DNA of 40,776 nucleotides from an uncultured Bacteroidales bacterium (GTDB taxonomy: Bacteria; Bacteroidota; Bacteroidia; Bacteroidales; P3): the NCBI GenBank assembly GCA_900319865.1, contig ONQD01000020.1:1-40776 (forward strand). Reading direction: 5' to 3'. Of this stretch, positions 1-7,553 are shown one piece after another. Within the stretch, counting starts at the first letter, position 1, and each line of letters begins with the position of its first letter. A model generated the notes under the pieces. It was not told the origin of the DNA and ran no database searches. It saw only the letters and a list, made by a program, of their open reading frames with translations. The position numbers and the translations under genes are program-made.

Positions 1-1923
1 GAGAATCTCTCTCCTGAAGAGAAAGCCGCTCGCAAGGAGAAAATATACAACGATTTCGCAATCCAGAGCGACCGCGTCCACACAGTCGACCAGCTCCTCA
101 AGGCCTACACCCTTTTCGAGAAGGATATCGACTATATCGTCGACGAGAACCGTCAAGTCAAGATTGTCGACGAGCAGACAGGCCGTATCATGGAAGGCCG
201 CCGCTGGAGCGATGGTCTGCACCAAGCTGTCGAGGCCAAGGAAAACGCCAAGGTCGAAGCCGCTACTCAGACCTATGCCACCATCACCCTCCAGAACTAC
301 TTCCGTATGTACAAGAAGCTGGCTGGTATGACCGGTACCGCCGAAACCGAAGCAGGTGAATTCTGGGACATCTACAAGCTCGATGTAGTGGTCATCCCGA
401 CCAACCGTCCTATCGCGCGTATCGATATGGACGACATGATTTACAAAACCAAGCGCGAGAAATACAAAGCCGTCATCGACGAGGTGGAACGCCTCATCGG
501 CATCGGCCGTCCTGTTCTGGTGGGTACCACCAGCGTCGAGACCTCCGAGCTGCTGAGCAAAATGCTCAAGATGAAACACATTGAGCACAGCGTCCTCAAC
601 GCCAAGTTACACCAGAAAGAGGCCGAAATCGTTGCCCATGCCGGTGAACCCGGCCACGTCACCATCGCCACCAATATGGCTGGTCGTGGTACCGATATCA
701 AGCTGAAAGGTGGAGTGCGCGAAGCAGGCGGTCTTGCCATCATCGGCACCGAACGCCACGAGTCCCGCCGCGTCGACCGCCAGCTGCGTGGTCGTGCCGG
801 CCGTCAGGGCGACCCGGGCAGCAGCCTCTTCTTCGTCTCTCTCGAAGACGACCTCATGCGCATCTTCGGCTCCGACCGCATCGCCAGCGTCATGGACCGC
901 ATGGGTCTCCAGGAGGGCGAAGTCATTCAGCACTCCATGATTACCAAGCAGATTGAAAAGGCGCAGAAGAAAGTGGAGGAAAACAACTTCGGCATGCGTA
1001 AACGACTCCTCGAGTACGACGACGTGATGAACAACCAGCGCACCGTCATCTACAACAAGCGCCGCAACGCCCTTTACGGCGACCGCCTCAGCATCGACAT
1101 CAGCAACATGTTCTACGACACTTGCGCCCTTCTCTACGACGATGCAGCCCACAATCACGACTTCGAGGCCTTCAAGATGGAGATGATACGCATCTTTGCC
1201 CTCGACATCCCCTTCACCGAGAGACAGCTCTTCAATGCCCGCCACGACGACGCCGTCAAGATGCTCTACGACATGGTCTACAAAACCTACAAGGAACGCA
1301 TGCAGCGCATCAGCGACCTCGCCTACCCCTTCATCAAGAACATCTACGAGAATTCCAACTACATCAACGTTGCTTTCCCCATCACCGACGGCAAAAAGAC
1401 CCTCAATGTGGTCACCCCCGTCAAAAAGTCTTACGAGAACAAGGGCCGCGAGGTTCAGCTTAGCATCGAGAAAGGCATCACCCTTGCCATTATCGACGAC
1501 CTCTGGAAAGACCACCTGCGCGAACTCGACGAACTGAAGACCAGTGTCCAGAATGCCAGCTATGAGCAGAAAGACCCCCTCTTGATTTACAAGTTCGAGA
1601 GTTTCGACCTCTTCCAGAAAATGTTGCTTGAAATCAACCGCGAAATCTCTTCCTTCCTCATCCGTGCCAGCCTCCCCGTCCGTGAGGAGAGCGACATGCA
1701 TGAAGCACGGCAACCCCGTCGCGACAACCGTCACCTCAAGGCCAGTCACGACTCTGCCGCCACCGAGACCCAACGCGCTATGGACCAAGCCGCACGTCAA
1801 CAAACCGGCGAGCGTCCCAAGCCCCAGCCCGTCCACGTCGAGAAGAAAGTGGGCCGCAACGACCCCTGCCCCTGTGGAAGCGGCAAGAAATACAAGAACT
1901 GCTGTGGCCGTGACGCCGAATAA
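1..1923 (+). CDS. secA: Protein translocase ATPase SecA, C-terminal part (5' end outside window)
   Basis: SecA is the ATPase motor that drives unfolded preproteins through SecYEG in the inner membrane. The reading frame is open from base 1, so the start and the first nucleotide-binding fold lie upstream; about 640 residues are present. Visible are the end of the preprotein-binding region ([20 protein letters not shown]), the second RecA-like half ([12 protein letters not shown], then [21 protein letters not shown]), the helical scaffold and wing regions, and a C-terminal zinc-binding SEC-C motif ([14 protein letters not shown]) that in this family contacts SecB or phospholipid. A basic, Gln/Arg-rich linker precedes the zinc motif. 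Codons are strongly C-ending. A bidirectional terminator follows the stop. Identification is certain; an internal ATG at 190 is not the start, because clear SecA sequence continues upstream of it. Confidence 0.97.
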   Translation, partial: ENLSPEEKAARKEKIYNDFAIQSDRVHTVDQLLKAYTLFEKDIDYIVDENRQVKIVDEQTGRIMEGRRWSDGLHQAVEAKENAKVEAATQTYATITLQNYFRMYKKLAGMTGTAETEAGEFWDIYKLDVVVIPTNRPIARIDMDDMIYKTKREKYKAVIDEVERLIGIGRPVLVGTTSVETSELLSKMLKMKHIEHSVLNAKLHQKEAEIVAHAGEPGHVTIATNMAGRGTDIKLKGGVREAGGLAIIGTERHESRRVDRQLRGRAGRQGDPGSSLFFVSLEDDLMRIFGSDRIASVMDRMGLQEGEVIQHSMITKQIEKAQKKVEENNFGMRKRLLEYDDVMNNQRTVIYNKRRNALYGDRLSIDISNMFYDTCALLYDDAAHNHDFEAFKMEMIRIFALDIPFTERQLFNARHDDAVKMLYDMVYKTYKERMQRISDLAYPFIKNIYENSNYINVAFPITDGKKTLNVVTPVKKSYENKGREVQLSIEKGITLAIIDDLWKDHLRELDELKTSVQNASYEQKDPLLIYKFESFDLFQKMLLEINREISSFLIRASLPVREESDMHEARQPRRDNRHLKASHDSAATETQRAMDQAARQQTGERPKPQPVHVEKKVGRNDPCPCGSGKKYKNCCGRDAE

Positions 1924-1948
1924 ATAGTCCGCCACACATCCACACCAT

Positions 1949-1981
1949 AAAAAAGGGAAGCCATCCAGCTTCCCTTTTTTT
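1949..1981. terminator. Bidirectional rho-independent terminator
   Basis: GGGAAGC (1955-1961) pairs with GCTTCCC (1968-1974) across a six-base loop. An A-run lies on the left and a T-run on the right, so the hairpin can end transcription of secA from the left and of the convergent metallohydrolase gene from the right. Confidence 0.85.
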
Positions 1982-1999
1982 GTCTTGTTGTTCTAAGCC

Positions 2000-2881
2000 T
2001 CAGGGCTTCAATATTCGGGCTGTTGGGCTGCTGGCATGCATAAAATAGAAACAAGCATTCTCTGCCTTCATTTTCTCCAACAGTTTGCAGCGGCTCTCAA
2101 CAGCCTTCTCATTTTCAAAATCATAGCGAGCACACATCTCGGGGTGAGCCACCTGCATATCCTCCACATGCACCAGGTCGCCCAGCACCCAATAGTTCTT
2201 CACAGCATATACCGTATGTCCCGGTGTGTGCCCCGGTGCCGGGAAAGTGCGTATACATCCCAGCAACGAGTCGCCCGCATTAAATAACTCTATTCTGCCG
2301 TCATACAGCTCCAGCATCCGCTTCACCTGTTCATTCTGTTCCTTCAGCGGCCCAGAGACCCAGGCATCCAGCTCCTCATGCGGTATATGCAGTGTGGCTT
2401 TGGGGAAAGCCGCTTTCCCCTGTGCCGTAAACAGTCCGCCGATGTGGTCAAAGTGCAAGTGCGTAAAGCAAATATCGGTAATTGAGTCACCGCTCAAACC
2501 CATGTCCACCAGTTTACTCATCAGCTGTCCCCCATTGCCTTCACCAACTCCACAGTCGAAAAGCACTTTCATTCCTTTCCCGAAAAGAGCGTATACATTA
2601 ATTCCCGCCTCGGCCTTTCCGTCGGGCATATATTCGGCTATCACCGTATCATCATATCCCTCAAACAATTCAGCCGACATAAACTGGTCCTTATCCCTTA
2701 TACCGACCAAAAGCTTTATTCCTTGCGGCGTTTCAAGTCCCACTATACCCTCTTTGCTTTTTCTCAATTGGCACACATCGCTGTCGCCTTCCGCGGCGGC
2801 CTCCTGCGGTTGGGGATTGTTACATCCTATGGCAACAGCCAACGTCGCCACCATCATCATTAAATAACTAACGTGTCTCAT
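2000..2881 (-). CDS. Metallo-beta-lactamase-fold lipoprotein hydrolase
   Basis: A 293-residue protein with a lipoprotein signal peptide (lipobox AIGC, Cys20), so probably membrane-anchored in the periplasm or at the outer membrane. The metal-binding motif is complete: THLHFDHIGG gives His141, His143, Asp145 and His146, with further candidate ligands His222 (PGHTPGHT), Asp235 (VLGDLVH) and His282. The layout resembles the AttM/AiiB-type N-acyl-homoserine-lactonase-like branch, but substrate cannot be read from sequence, and lactonase activity would be a guess. It lies 71 bp downstream of the transglutaminase-like lipoprotein on the same strand and is probably the last gene of the ruvC-transporter-lipoprotein transcript. 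Start ATG at 2881 is followed at once by a typical hydrophobic leader. The fold is confident; the reaction is unknown. Confidence 0.85.
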   Translation of the reverse strand: MRHVSYLMMMVATLAVAIGCNNPQPQEAAAEGDSDVCQLRKSKEGIVGLETPQGIKLLVGIRDKDQFMSAELFEGYDDTVIAEYMPDGKAEAGINVYALFGKGMKVLFDCGVGEGNGGQLMSKLVDMGLSGDSITDICFTHLHFDHIGGLFTAQGKAAFPKATLHIPHEELDAWVSGPLKEQNEQVKRMLELYDGRIELFNAGDSLLGCIRTFPAPGHTPGHTVYAVKNYWVLGDLVHVEDMQVAHPEMCARYDFENEKAVESRCKLLEKMKAENACFYFMHASSPTARILKP

Positions 2882-2952
2882 AACAGTATTATTTTCGGTT
2901 AATAATAATATCTTTCTCCCGATTCTCCCGCACGCTTCAGTTCAGCACCGCG

Positions 2953-4248
2953 CTACTCTCCCACCCCGTTGATGGGCAGCACTATCTTCCGCAGGTTCTC
3001 TATATCCAGCTGCTGATACTGCAAGTTCGACGGGTCGGCAAACAGTTTCCGGTTGTTGTTATATGTCTCCCGGTCGTATTCCGTCGCCTTCAGGAACAGC
3101 CCGTGTGCCACAGCCCGCTTATATTCCTCAAAACTCATACTGCCCTCTTCCCAGCGTTTCTTCTCGGCCGCAGTGATGTATTTCGAATACTTTGCATTCA
3201 GCCCACTCGATATTCTTTCCGCCCCGTGTGCCTCGGGGTTCTTCTCCATTGTCTCAGCATAGTTGCGCGTCAGTCCGGGGAAGTCGGCCCACGATGTCAC
3301 CGTAGTCTCCAGCAGTTTCAGGTTCTTCCGGTTGGCATCAGTATAATAGCCCAAGTATGCATGGCAAGGTTCCACAAATATCACGGGCTTCAACCCTATC
3401 TTGCGCATTATCGAGGCAAAAAACACACACGCGTCTATACAGTTGGCCTGCCGTGTGTTATACACCTCATCGAAGAAACGGATATGCTGCACATACGAAC
3501 GTTTCGTGCGATTGGCCGCACACGAGATGGACGAATAGCTAATGCCCCTGTCCAGCGCATAATACCATATTGCCTCCACCTGGTTCACCACGCTCTTGGC
3601 ATCTTTCTGGTAACCCGTAATGCGCGACACCACACCCTGGTCCAACATTCCCGTCAGGATGCTGTCTATATAAGGATGCTCCTCGTTCACATAGGCTGCA
3701 AACAGCCATCTGAAATCATGCAGATTGTTCTCGTCGTCACGCACCATCAGCAGGCAGTCGTTGGCCGAGCGGAAATTCAGCCTCACATTCTTCACATCCA
3801 CCTCCTCGTCGTTGATATAGCAGGTAAACGTAAGGTCGGCTATTCCTTGCTGCCTCAGCAGATACAGCTTGTCGTACTTCCATTTTATCGACGGATAGAA
3901 CGTATACCGCACATCCTTCAGCGGCAGCACCTCCTGCACTATGGTCACATAGTTCAATATCGACGAGTCGATGTCGATACGCAGCACCGCATTGCTCACC
4001 GGCGCCGTCACCGAAACGATAAACAGCGCGTCGCCGTCGCTCTGCCCGGGATAAGGTGTGGCCAAACTCGACACCCCCAGCACCAGCGAGGGGTAGAACT
4101 GGCTCTCCAAAAAGGCGTTATACTCCACACTAAACTGCACCTGACTCGGACTGTACACCTTCGGTTTCTTATGGTGACAGCCAGCAGCTAGCAACAACGC
4201 TACCCCCATCAGCAATGCACCCTTCAACAATTGTCTGTATCGATACAT
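2953..4248 (-). CDS. Transglutaminase-like (papain-fold) lipoprotein
   Basis: From the ATG at 4248 the protein has 431 residues and begins with a lipoprotein leader (lipobox LAAGC, Cys24). Residues about 30-160 form a beta-rich region without a recognised domain. The C-terminal half has a transglutaminase-like triad arrangement: Cys270 in ANCIDAC, His296 in EPCHAYLG and Asp304 in YYTDAN. Such secreted folds in Bacteroidetes are usually hydrolases or structural proteins, not true cross-linkers. An earlier in-frame ATG at 4263 adds MEERT; I prefer 4248 because GGAGG lies just upstream, an unusually good ribosome-binding site for this lineage, and because the leader then starts normally. The transporter stop is 25 bp upstream, so the two are probably co-transcribed. 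Fold call moderate; substrate unknown. Confidence 0.72.
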   Translation of the reverse strand: MYRYRQLLKGALLMGVALLLAAGCHHKKPKVYSPSQVQFSVEYNAFLESQFYPSLVLGVSSLATPYPGQSDGDALFIVSVTAPVSNAVLRIDIDSSILNYVTIVQEVLPLKDVRYTFYPSIKWKYDKLYLLRQQGIADLTFTCYINDEEVDVKNVRLNFRSANDCLLMVRDDENNLHDFRWLFAAYVNEEHPYIDSILTGMLDQGVVSRITGYQKDAKSVVNQVEAIWYYALDRGISYSSISCAANRTKRSYVQHIRFFDEVYNTRQANCIDACVFFASIMRKIGLKPVIFVEPCHAYLGYYTDANRKNLKLLETTVTSWADFPGLTRNYAETMEKNPEAHGAERISSGLNAKYSKYITAAEKKRWEEGSMSFEEYKRAVAHGLFLKATEYDRETYNNNRKLFADPSNLQYQQLDIENLRKIVLPINGVGE

Positions 4249-4272
4249 CGTCCGTTCCTCCATTTTTTATTG

Positions 4273-5628
4273 TCAGCTCAATATACCCGACACTATCACC
4301 ACCAGCAACGCCAGCGGCACCACATAGCGTGCCAGGAACCGCAACACCGGATAGAACCCGATGCTCAGCGTGCCGTGATTCGACAGCTCGTCCTTCACCT
4401 CGTCCTCCGGCATCACCCATCCAAAGAATAATATCGCAAACAGTGCACAGAGCGGCGGCAAATAGATACTGTTCAGCCGGTCAACAAAGTCGAACAGCGT
4501 CAGGTTGTTCACCGTCACATGCGACAGGCTGCCCATCGACAGCGAGAACACCAGTCCCAACGCAGTGGTCAACCCGAAGAACAACAAAGCACCCGCCGTG
4601 CGGCTGGCATGCGTATGTTCGCAGAATGTAGCCGTCAACGCCTCCAGCAGCGAAATGGCACTCGTCAGCGCCGCCACCGTCAGCAGCACAAAGAACAGCA
4701 CTGCAAACACGGTCCCCGCACCGCCCATCAAGTTGAACACATTGGGCAGCACACAGAACACCAGTCCGGGACCACCGGCCGGGTCTAATCCGCAGCTGAA
4801 CACAGCAGGGAAAATGGCCAGACCCGCCAACACAGCAATCAGCGTGTCGCACACCGTAATCCACATGGCAGTCTTGAAAATATTGTCCGACAGCGGGATA
4901 TACGAGCCGTACACAATCATCACACCCATGCCCACACTCAGCGAGAAAAGTGCCTGACCCAATGCGGCAAGCACCCCTTCGCCCGTAAGCTTGCTGAAGT
5001 CGGCCGAAAAGAGATACTCCACACCTTTCCCTGCGCCCGGCAATGTAAGGCTCTTCACACACAGCACCAGTATCAGCAACACCAGCACCGGCATCAGCAC
5101 TTTCGACACATTCTCAATTCCCTTCTGCACTCCGCCCAATATCACGGCCAGCACCAGCAACGAGAACACACCCAAAAACAGGGCAGGCCTCCAGGCATCG
5201 GTCGAGAACGCTTTGAAATAATCCGAAATAGCAGCCGCATCGGTACCCAGCGATCCCAGTGTACCCCGTGCTGCATCCCACACATATCCTGTGGTCCATC
5301 CCGAAAGCACCAAATACTGCGACAGGATGAAAAAGCTCGTCACCACTCCCAGCACACCCACCAGCATCCATCCCTTACGGTCGGGACGCAAAGTGCCGAA
5401 GGCCTTGATGGGAGTGTGCTGCGACCGGCGTCCTATCACAAATTCCGACATCATCAGCACCGAACCCAGCAGAAACACAAAACAGAGATACACCAGCAGG
5501 AACGCACCTCCGCCATACTTTCCACAGGTATACGGAAACCGCCATATATTGCCCAGTCCCACTGCCGAGCCCACGGCCGCCATGATGGCGCCCAAGTTCG
5601 AAGAGAATGATTTTTGTTGTGTTGCCAT
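4273..5628 (-). CDS. Neurotransmitter:sodium symporter (NSS/SNF) family transporter
   Basis: A 451-residue polytopic inner-membrane protein with the family's signature N-terminus: NLGAIMAAVGSAVGLGNIWR, then FPYTCGKYGGGAFLLVY. This unwound TM1 segment binds Na+ and substrate in LeuT-like transporters. About 11 or 12 hydrophobic helices are visible, the usual bacterial number. Members take up amino acids or related amines together with Na+; the substrate cannot be deduced. The gene lies 126 bp downstream of ruvC on the same strand with no clear promoter between, and overlaps nothing. Downstream comes the transglutaminase-like lipoprotein. Family assignment is very confident. Confidence 0.93.
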   Translation of the reverse strand: MATQQKSFSSNLGAIMAAVGSAVGLGNIWRFPYTCGKYGGGAFLLVYLCFVFLLGSVLMMSEFVIGRRSQHTPIKAFGTLRPDRKGWMLVGVLGVVTSFFILSQYLVLSGWTTGYVWDAARGTLGSLGTDAAAISDYFKAFSTDAWRPALFLGVFSLLVLAVILGGVQKGIENVSKVLMPVLVLLILVLCVKSLTLPGAGKGVEYLFSADFSKLTGEGVLAALGQALFSLSVGMGVMIVYGSYIPLSDNIFKTAMWITVCDTLIAVLAGLAIFPAVFSCGLDPAGGPGLVFCVLPNVFNLMGGAGTVFAVLFFVLLTVAALTSAISLLEALTATFCEHTHASRTAGALLFFGLTTALGLVFSLSMGSLSHVTVNNLTLFDFVDRLNSIYLPPLCALFAILFFGWVMPEDEVKDELSNHGTLSIGFYPVLRFLARYVVPLALLVVIVSGILS

Positions 5629-5727
5629 GACTTTTTTTGCTTTATTTTGTTCTTTATTACTTGTTTTTTCCTTTTGTTTTATCCCATATCGCCCTACCTG
5701 TTCCGCCCCAGCGTCCGTCGGCGAAGA

Positions 5728-5755
5728 TTCGCTGTAGGTTCGCTATTGGTTCGCT
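5728..5755. repeat. Three TTCGCT repeats spaced 11 bp apart
   Basis: TTCGCT occurs at 5728, 5739 and 5750, each about one DNA helical turn from the next. The last copy runs into the ruvC stop codon. The array lies about 100 bp upstream of the transporter start on the minus strand. It could be a protein-binding site, or chance in a low-constraint spacer. Confidence 0.45.
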
Positions 5756-6330
5756 CAGTTCACCCTCTCGGGATTCTCCTTCACAAAATCCCCCCACATC
5801 TGTTTGCGGCTCTTGGTGGTGCGGCGGGGCTTCAGCTGCTGCCGCAGTTCGCCCAGCGGGTCGGTCTGCTCCAGAAAACAGGTGTATGCCACCGCCAACG
5901 CGTCCGACGCATCTAGATACTGCGGCATCCCCTCAAACCCGAACACCGACTGCAGCATCATGGCCACCTGCTCCTTCGCCGCGTTGCCGTTGCCCGTCAC
6001 CCGCTGCTTTATCGCCGCCGGCTCGTATTCGGTAAACGACAGGTCGCGGCTCATTGCCGCAGCTATGGCCACCCCCTGCGCCTTGCCCAGCTTCAGCATC
6101 GACTGCACATTCTTGCCCACAAAAGGGGCCTCGATAGCCAGATGGTCGGGGTGGTACGAGTCGATGATGCGCTGCGTGGTGTCATAAATCTTACGCAGCC
6201 GCAAATGGAAGTCGGCCATTTTGCGCAAATACAGCACATCCATCACCTCCAACCGCGGTTTCGGTCCGTCGGTGTCCAGCAGGCTGTAGCCCAATATCTG
6301 TGTGCCAGGGTCTATTCCAAGTATCAACAT
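5755..6330 (-). CDS. ruvC: Crossover junction endodeoxyribonuclease RuvC
   Basis: RuvC cuts Holliday junctions as a dimer after RuvAB branch migration. The start at ATG 6330 gives 191 residues beginning MLILGIDPGT, the usual RuvC N-terminus; a longer frame starting at 6378 would run through the promoter palindrome and is rejected. The four acidic catalytic residues are all present: Asp7 (GIDPGT), Glu67 (IEAPF), Asp140 and Asp143 (YLDASDALA). The C-terminal basic tail (PRRTTKSRKQ) is typical of Bacteroidetes forms. ruvA and ruvB are not in the window. ruvC is probably the first gene of the leftward transcript; its -7 element lies within a palindrome shared with the divergent kce gene, giving a leader of only about 10 nt. 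Confidence 0.96.
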   Translation of the reverse strand: MLILGIDPGTQILGYSLLDTDGPKPRLEVMDVLYLRKMADFHLRLRKIYDTTQRIIDSYHPDHLAIEAPFVGKNVQSMLKLGKAQGVAIAAAMSRDLSFTEYEPAAIKQRVTGNGNAAKEQVAMMLQSVFGFEGMPQYLDASDALAVAYTCFLEQTDPLGELRQQLKPRRTTKSRKQMWGDFVKENPERVN

Positions 6331-6344
6331 CGCGACATATTTTT

Positions 6345-6377
6345 TGCAAAGATACGATTTTTTTTCGTATCTTTGCA
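6345..6377. promoter_or_regulatory. Palindromic divergent promoter for ruvC (minus) and kce (plus)
   Basis: TGCAAAGATACGA (6345-6357) and TCGTATCTTTGCA (6365-6377) are perfect 13-bp inverted repeats separated by seven T. Each arm contains the Bacteroidetes -7 element TATCTTTG: on the minus strand at 6354-6347 facing ruvC, and on the plus strand at 6368-6375 facing kce. A TTG at 6344-6346 could serve as the -33 element for the plus promoter. The two -7 boxes are only 13 bp apart, so the two polymerases could not both be bound. Confidence 0.8.
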
Positions 6378-6420
6378 TTTTTAATAATCAACAATAAAAT
6401 AATTTAAACATATTGATATC

Positions 6421-7248
6421 ATGGACAAACTGATAATCACCGCCGCCATCTGTGGCGCAGAAGTCACCAAAGAGCAGAATCCTGCAGTACCCTACACCGT
6501 TGAAGAAATCGTCCGCGAGGCCAAATCGGCCGTTGATGCCGGCGCTGCCATCGTGCACCTCCACGTGCGCTACGACGACGGCACTCCCACCCAGAGCCGC
6601 GACCGTTTCCAGGAATGCGAAGAGGCCATCCTCAAAGAGTGCCCCAACGTCATTCTCATTCCCTCCACCGGCGGCGCTGTAGGCATGACCCCCGACGAGC
6701 GTCTGCAAAGCACCGACACCACTCCCCTGCCCGAAATGGCCACCCTCGACTGCGGCACCTGCAACTTCGGCGACGAGATTTTCGACAACACCATGCCCAC
6801 CATGCGCGCCTTCGGCAAACGCATGATGGAACGTGGCATCAAGCCCGAATACGAATGCTTTGAGATGGGTCACCTCGACACCATCCTCACCATGGCCCGC
6901 AAAGGCGAAGTGCCCGGCGCTCCCATGCAGTTCAACTTCGTCCTCGGCGTGCCCGGCTGCACCCCCGCCACCGTCGACAACCTCTGCTGGCTCGTCAAGA
7001 ACATCCCCGCCGGCAGCACCTGGACCGCCACCGGCATCGGCCGCTACGCCTTCCAGCTCGCCGCTCCCGCCATCGTCATGGGCGGCAACGTTCGCGTAGG
7101 CTTTGAGGACAACCTCTATCTTGAGCGCGGCGTCCTCGCCAAGAGCAACGGCGAACTGGTCGACAAGGTAGTACGCATGGCCAAACTCCTCGGCCGCCCC
7201 GTAGCCACCAGCGACGAGGCACGCGAAATTCTCGGCCTCCGCAAATAA
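6421..7248 (+). CDS. Beta-keto acid cleavage enzyme (Kce/BKACE, DUF849 family)
   Basis: A 275-residue TIM-barrel enzyme. The founding member, 3-keto-5-aminohexanoate cleavage enzyme (Kce), condenses a beta-keto acid with acetyl-CoA to give acetoacetate and a new CoA ester during lysine fermentation. The zinc-ligand motif VHLHVR gives His46 and His48, and GFEDN near residues 228-231 supplies the conserved Glu; Glu14 and Arg225 also sit where the family has them. Length is normal. No other lysine-fermentation gene (kamA, kamD/E, kdd, kal) is nearby, so the substrate may be a different beta-keto acid; the family is known to have varied substrates. It is transcribed alone: divergent from ruvC, followed by a candidate terminator. 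The symbol kce is withheld because specificity is unproven. Confidence 0.9.
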   Translation: MDKLIITAAICGAEVTKEQNPAVPYTVEEIVREAKSAVDAGAAIVHLHVRYDDGTPTQSRDRFQECEEAILKECPNVILIPSTGGAVGMTPDERLQSTDTTPLPEMATLDCGTCNFGDEIFDNTMPTMRAFGKRMMERGIKPEYECFEMGHLDTILTMARKGEVPGAPMQFNFVLGVPGCTPATVDNLCWLVKNIPAGSTWTATGIGRYAFQLAAPAIVMGGNVRVGFEDNLYLERGVLAKSNGELVDKVVRMAKLLGRPVATSDEAREILGLRK

Positions 7249-7284
7249 TCAAGACTATTCGTTTATTGTTTTTTATCCTTTCGT

Positions 7285-7350
7285 GCCGGGGCAGTCAGAC
7301 CCCAAACGCGTTCAGAATCCACAAGTCCCCTGATGGAGCCCCGGCTTTTT
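7285..7350 (+). terminator. Candidate terminator after the Kce-family gene
   Basis: GCCGGGGC (7285-7292) and GCCCCGGC (7338-7345) are perfectly complementary and followed by TTTTT. The loop is long (45 nt), so the call is only moderate. The rest of the spacer up to 7553 shows a CCCACGTGGG palindrome at 7448-7457 and an AT-rich stretch before the next gene, but no clear TAnnTTTG promoter. Confidence 0.55.
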
Positions 7351-7553
7351 CCCTTCTTCCCCCTCCCCTTGAGCCACTCCACATTATCGCCCGTAGCTGA
7401 ATGCACTATTCACCCCTACGCCTGACATCCGACTCTTTCAGGCAGCTCCCACGTGGGTCCCGCCGATAATGCACTCCTCCCTTTCTGCCACACACTTGTC
7501 AAACAATAAAAACATTTATTATAACACAACAAACATTTCAACATCCATCTCCG

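Noticed and set aside
607-1935. 442-codon minus-strand open frame opposite secA
   Set aside because: Low-complexity Val/Leu/Ala/Asp sequence opposite a certain secA frame.
3103-4191. 362-codon plus-strand open frame opposite the transglutaminase-like lipoprotein gene
   Set aside because: His/Arg/Gln/Ile-rich with no signal peptide or domain, and opposite a better-supported gene.
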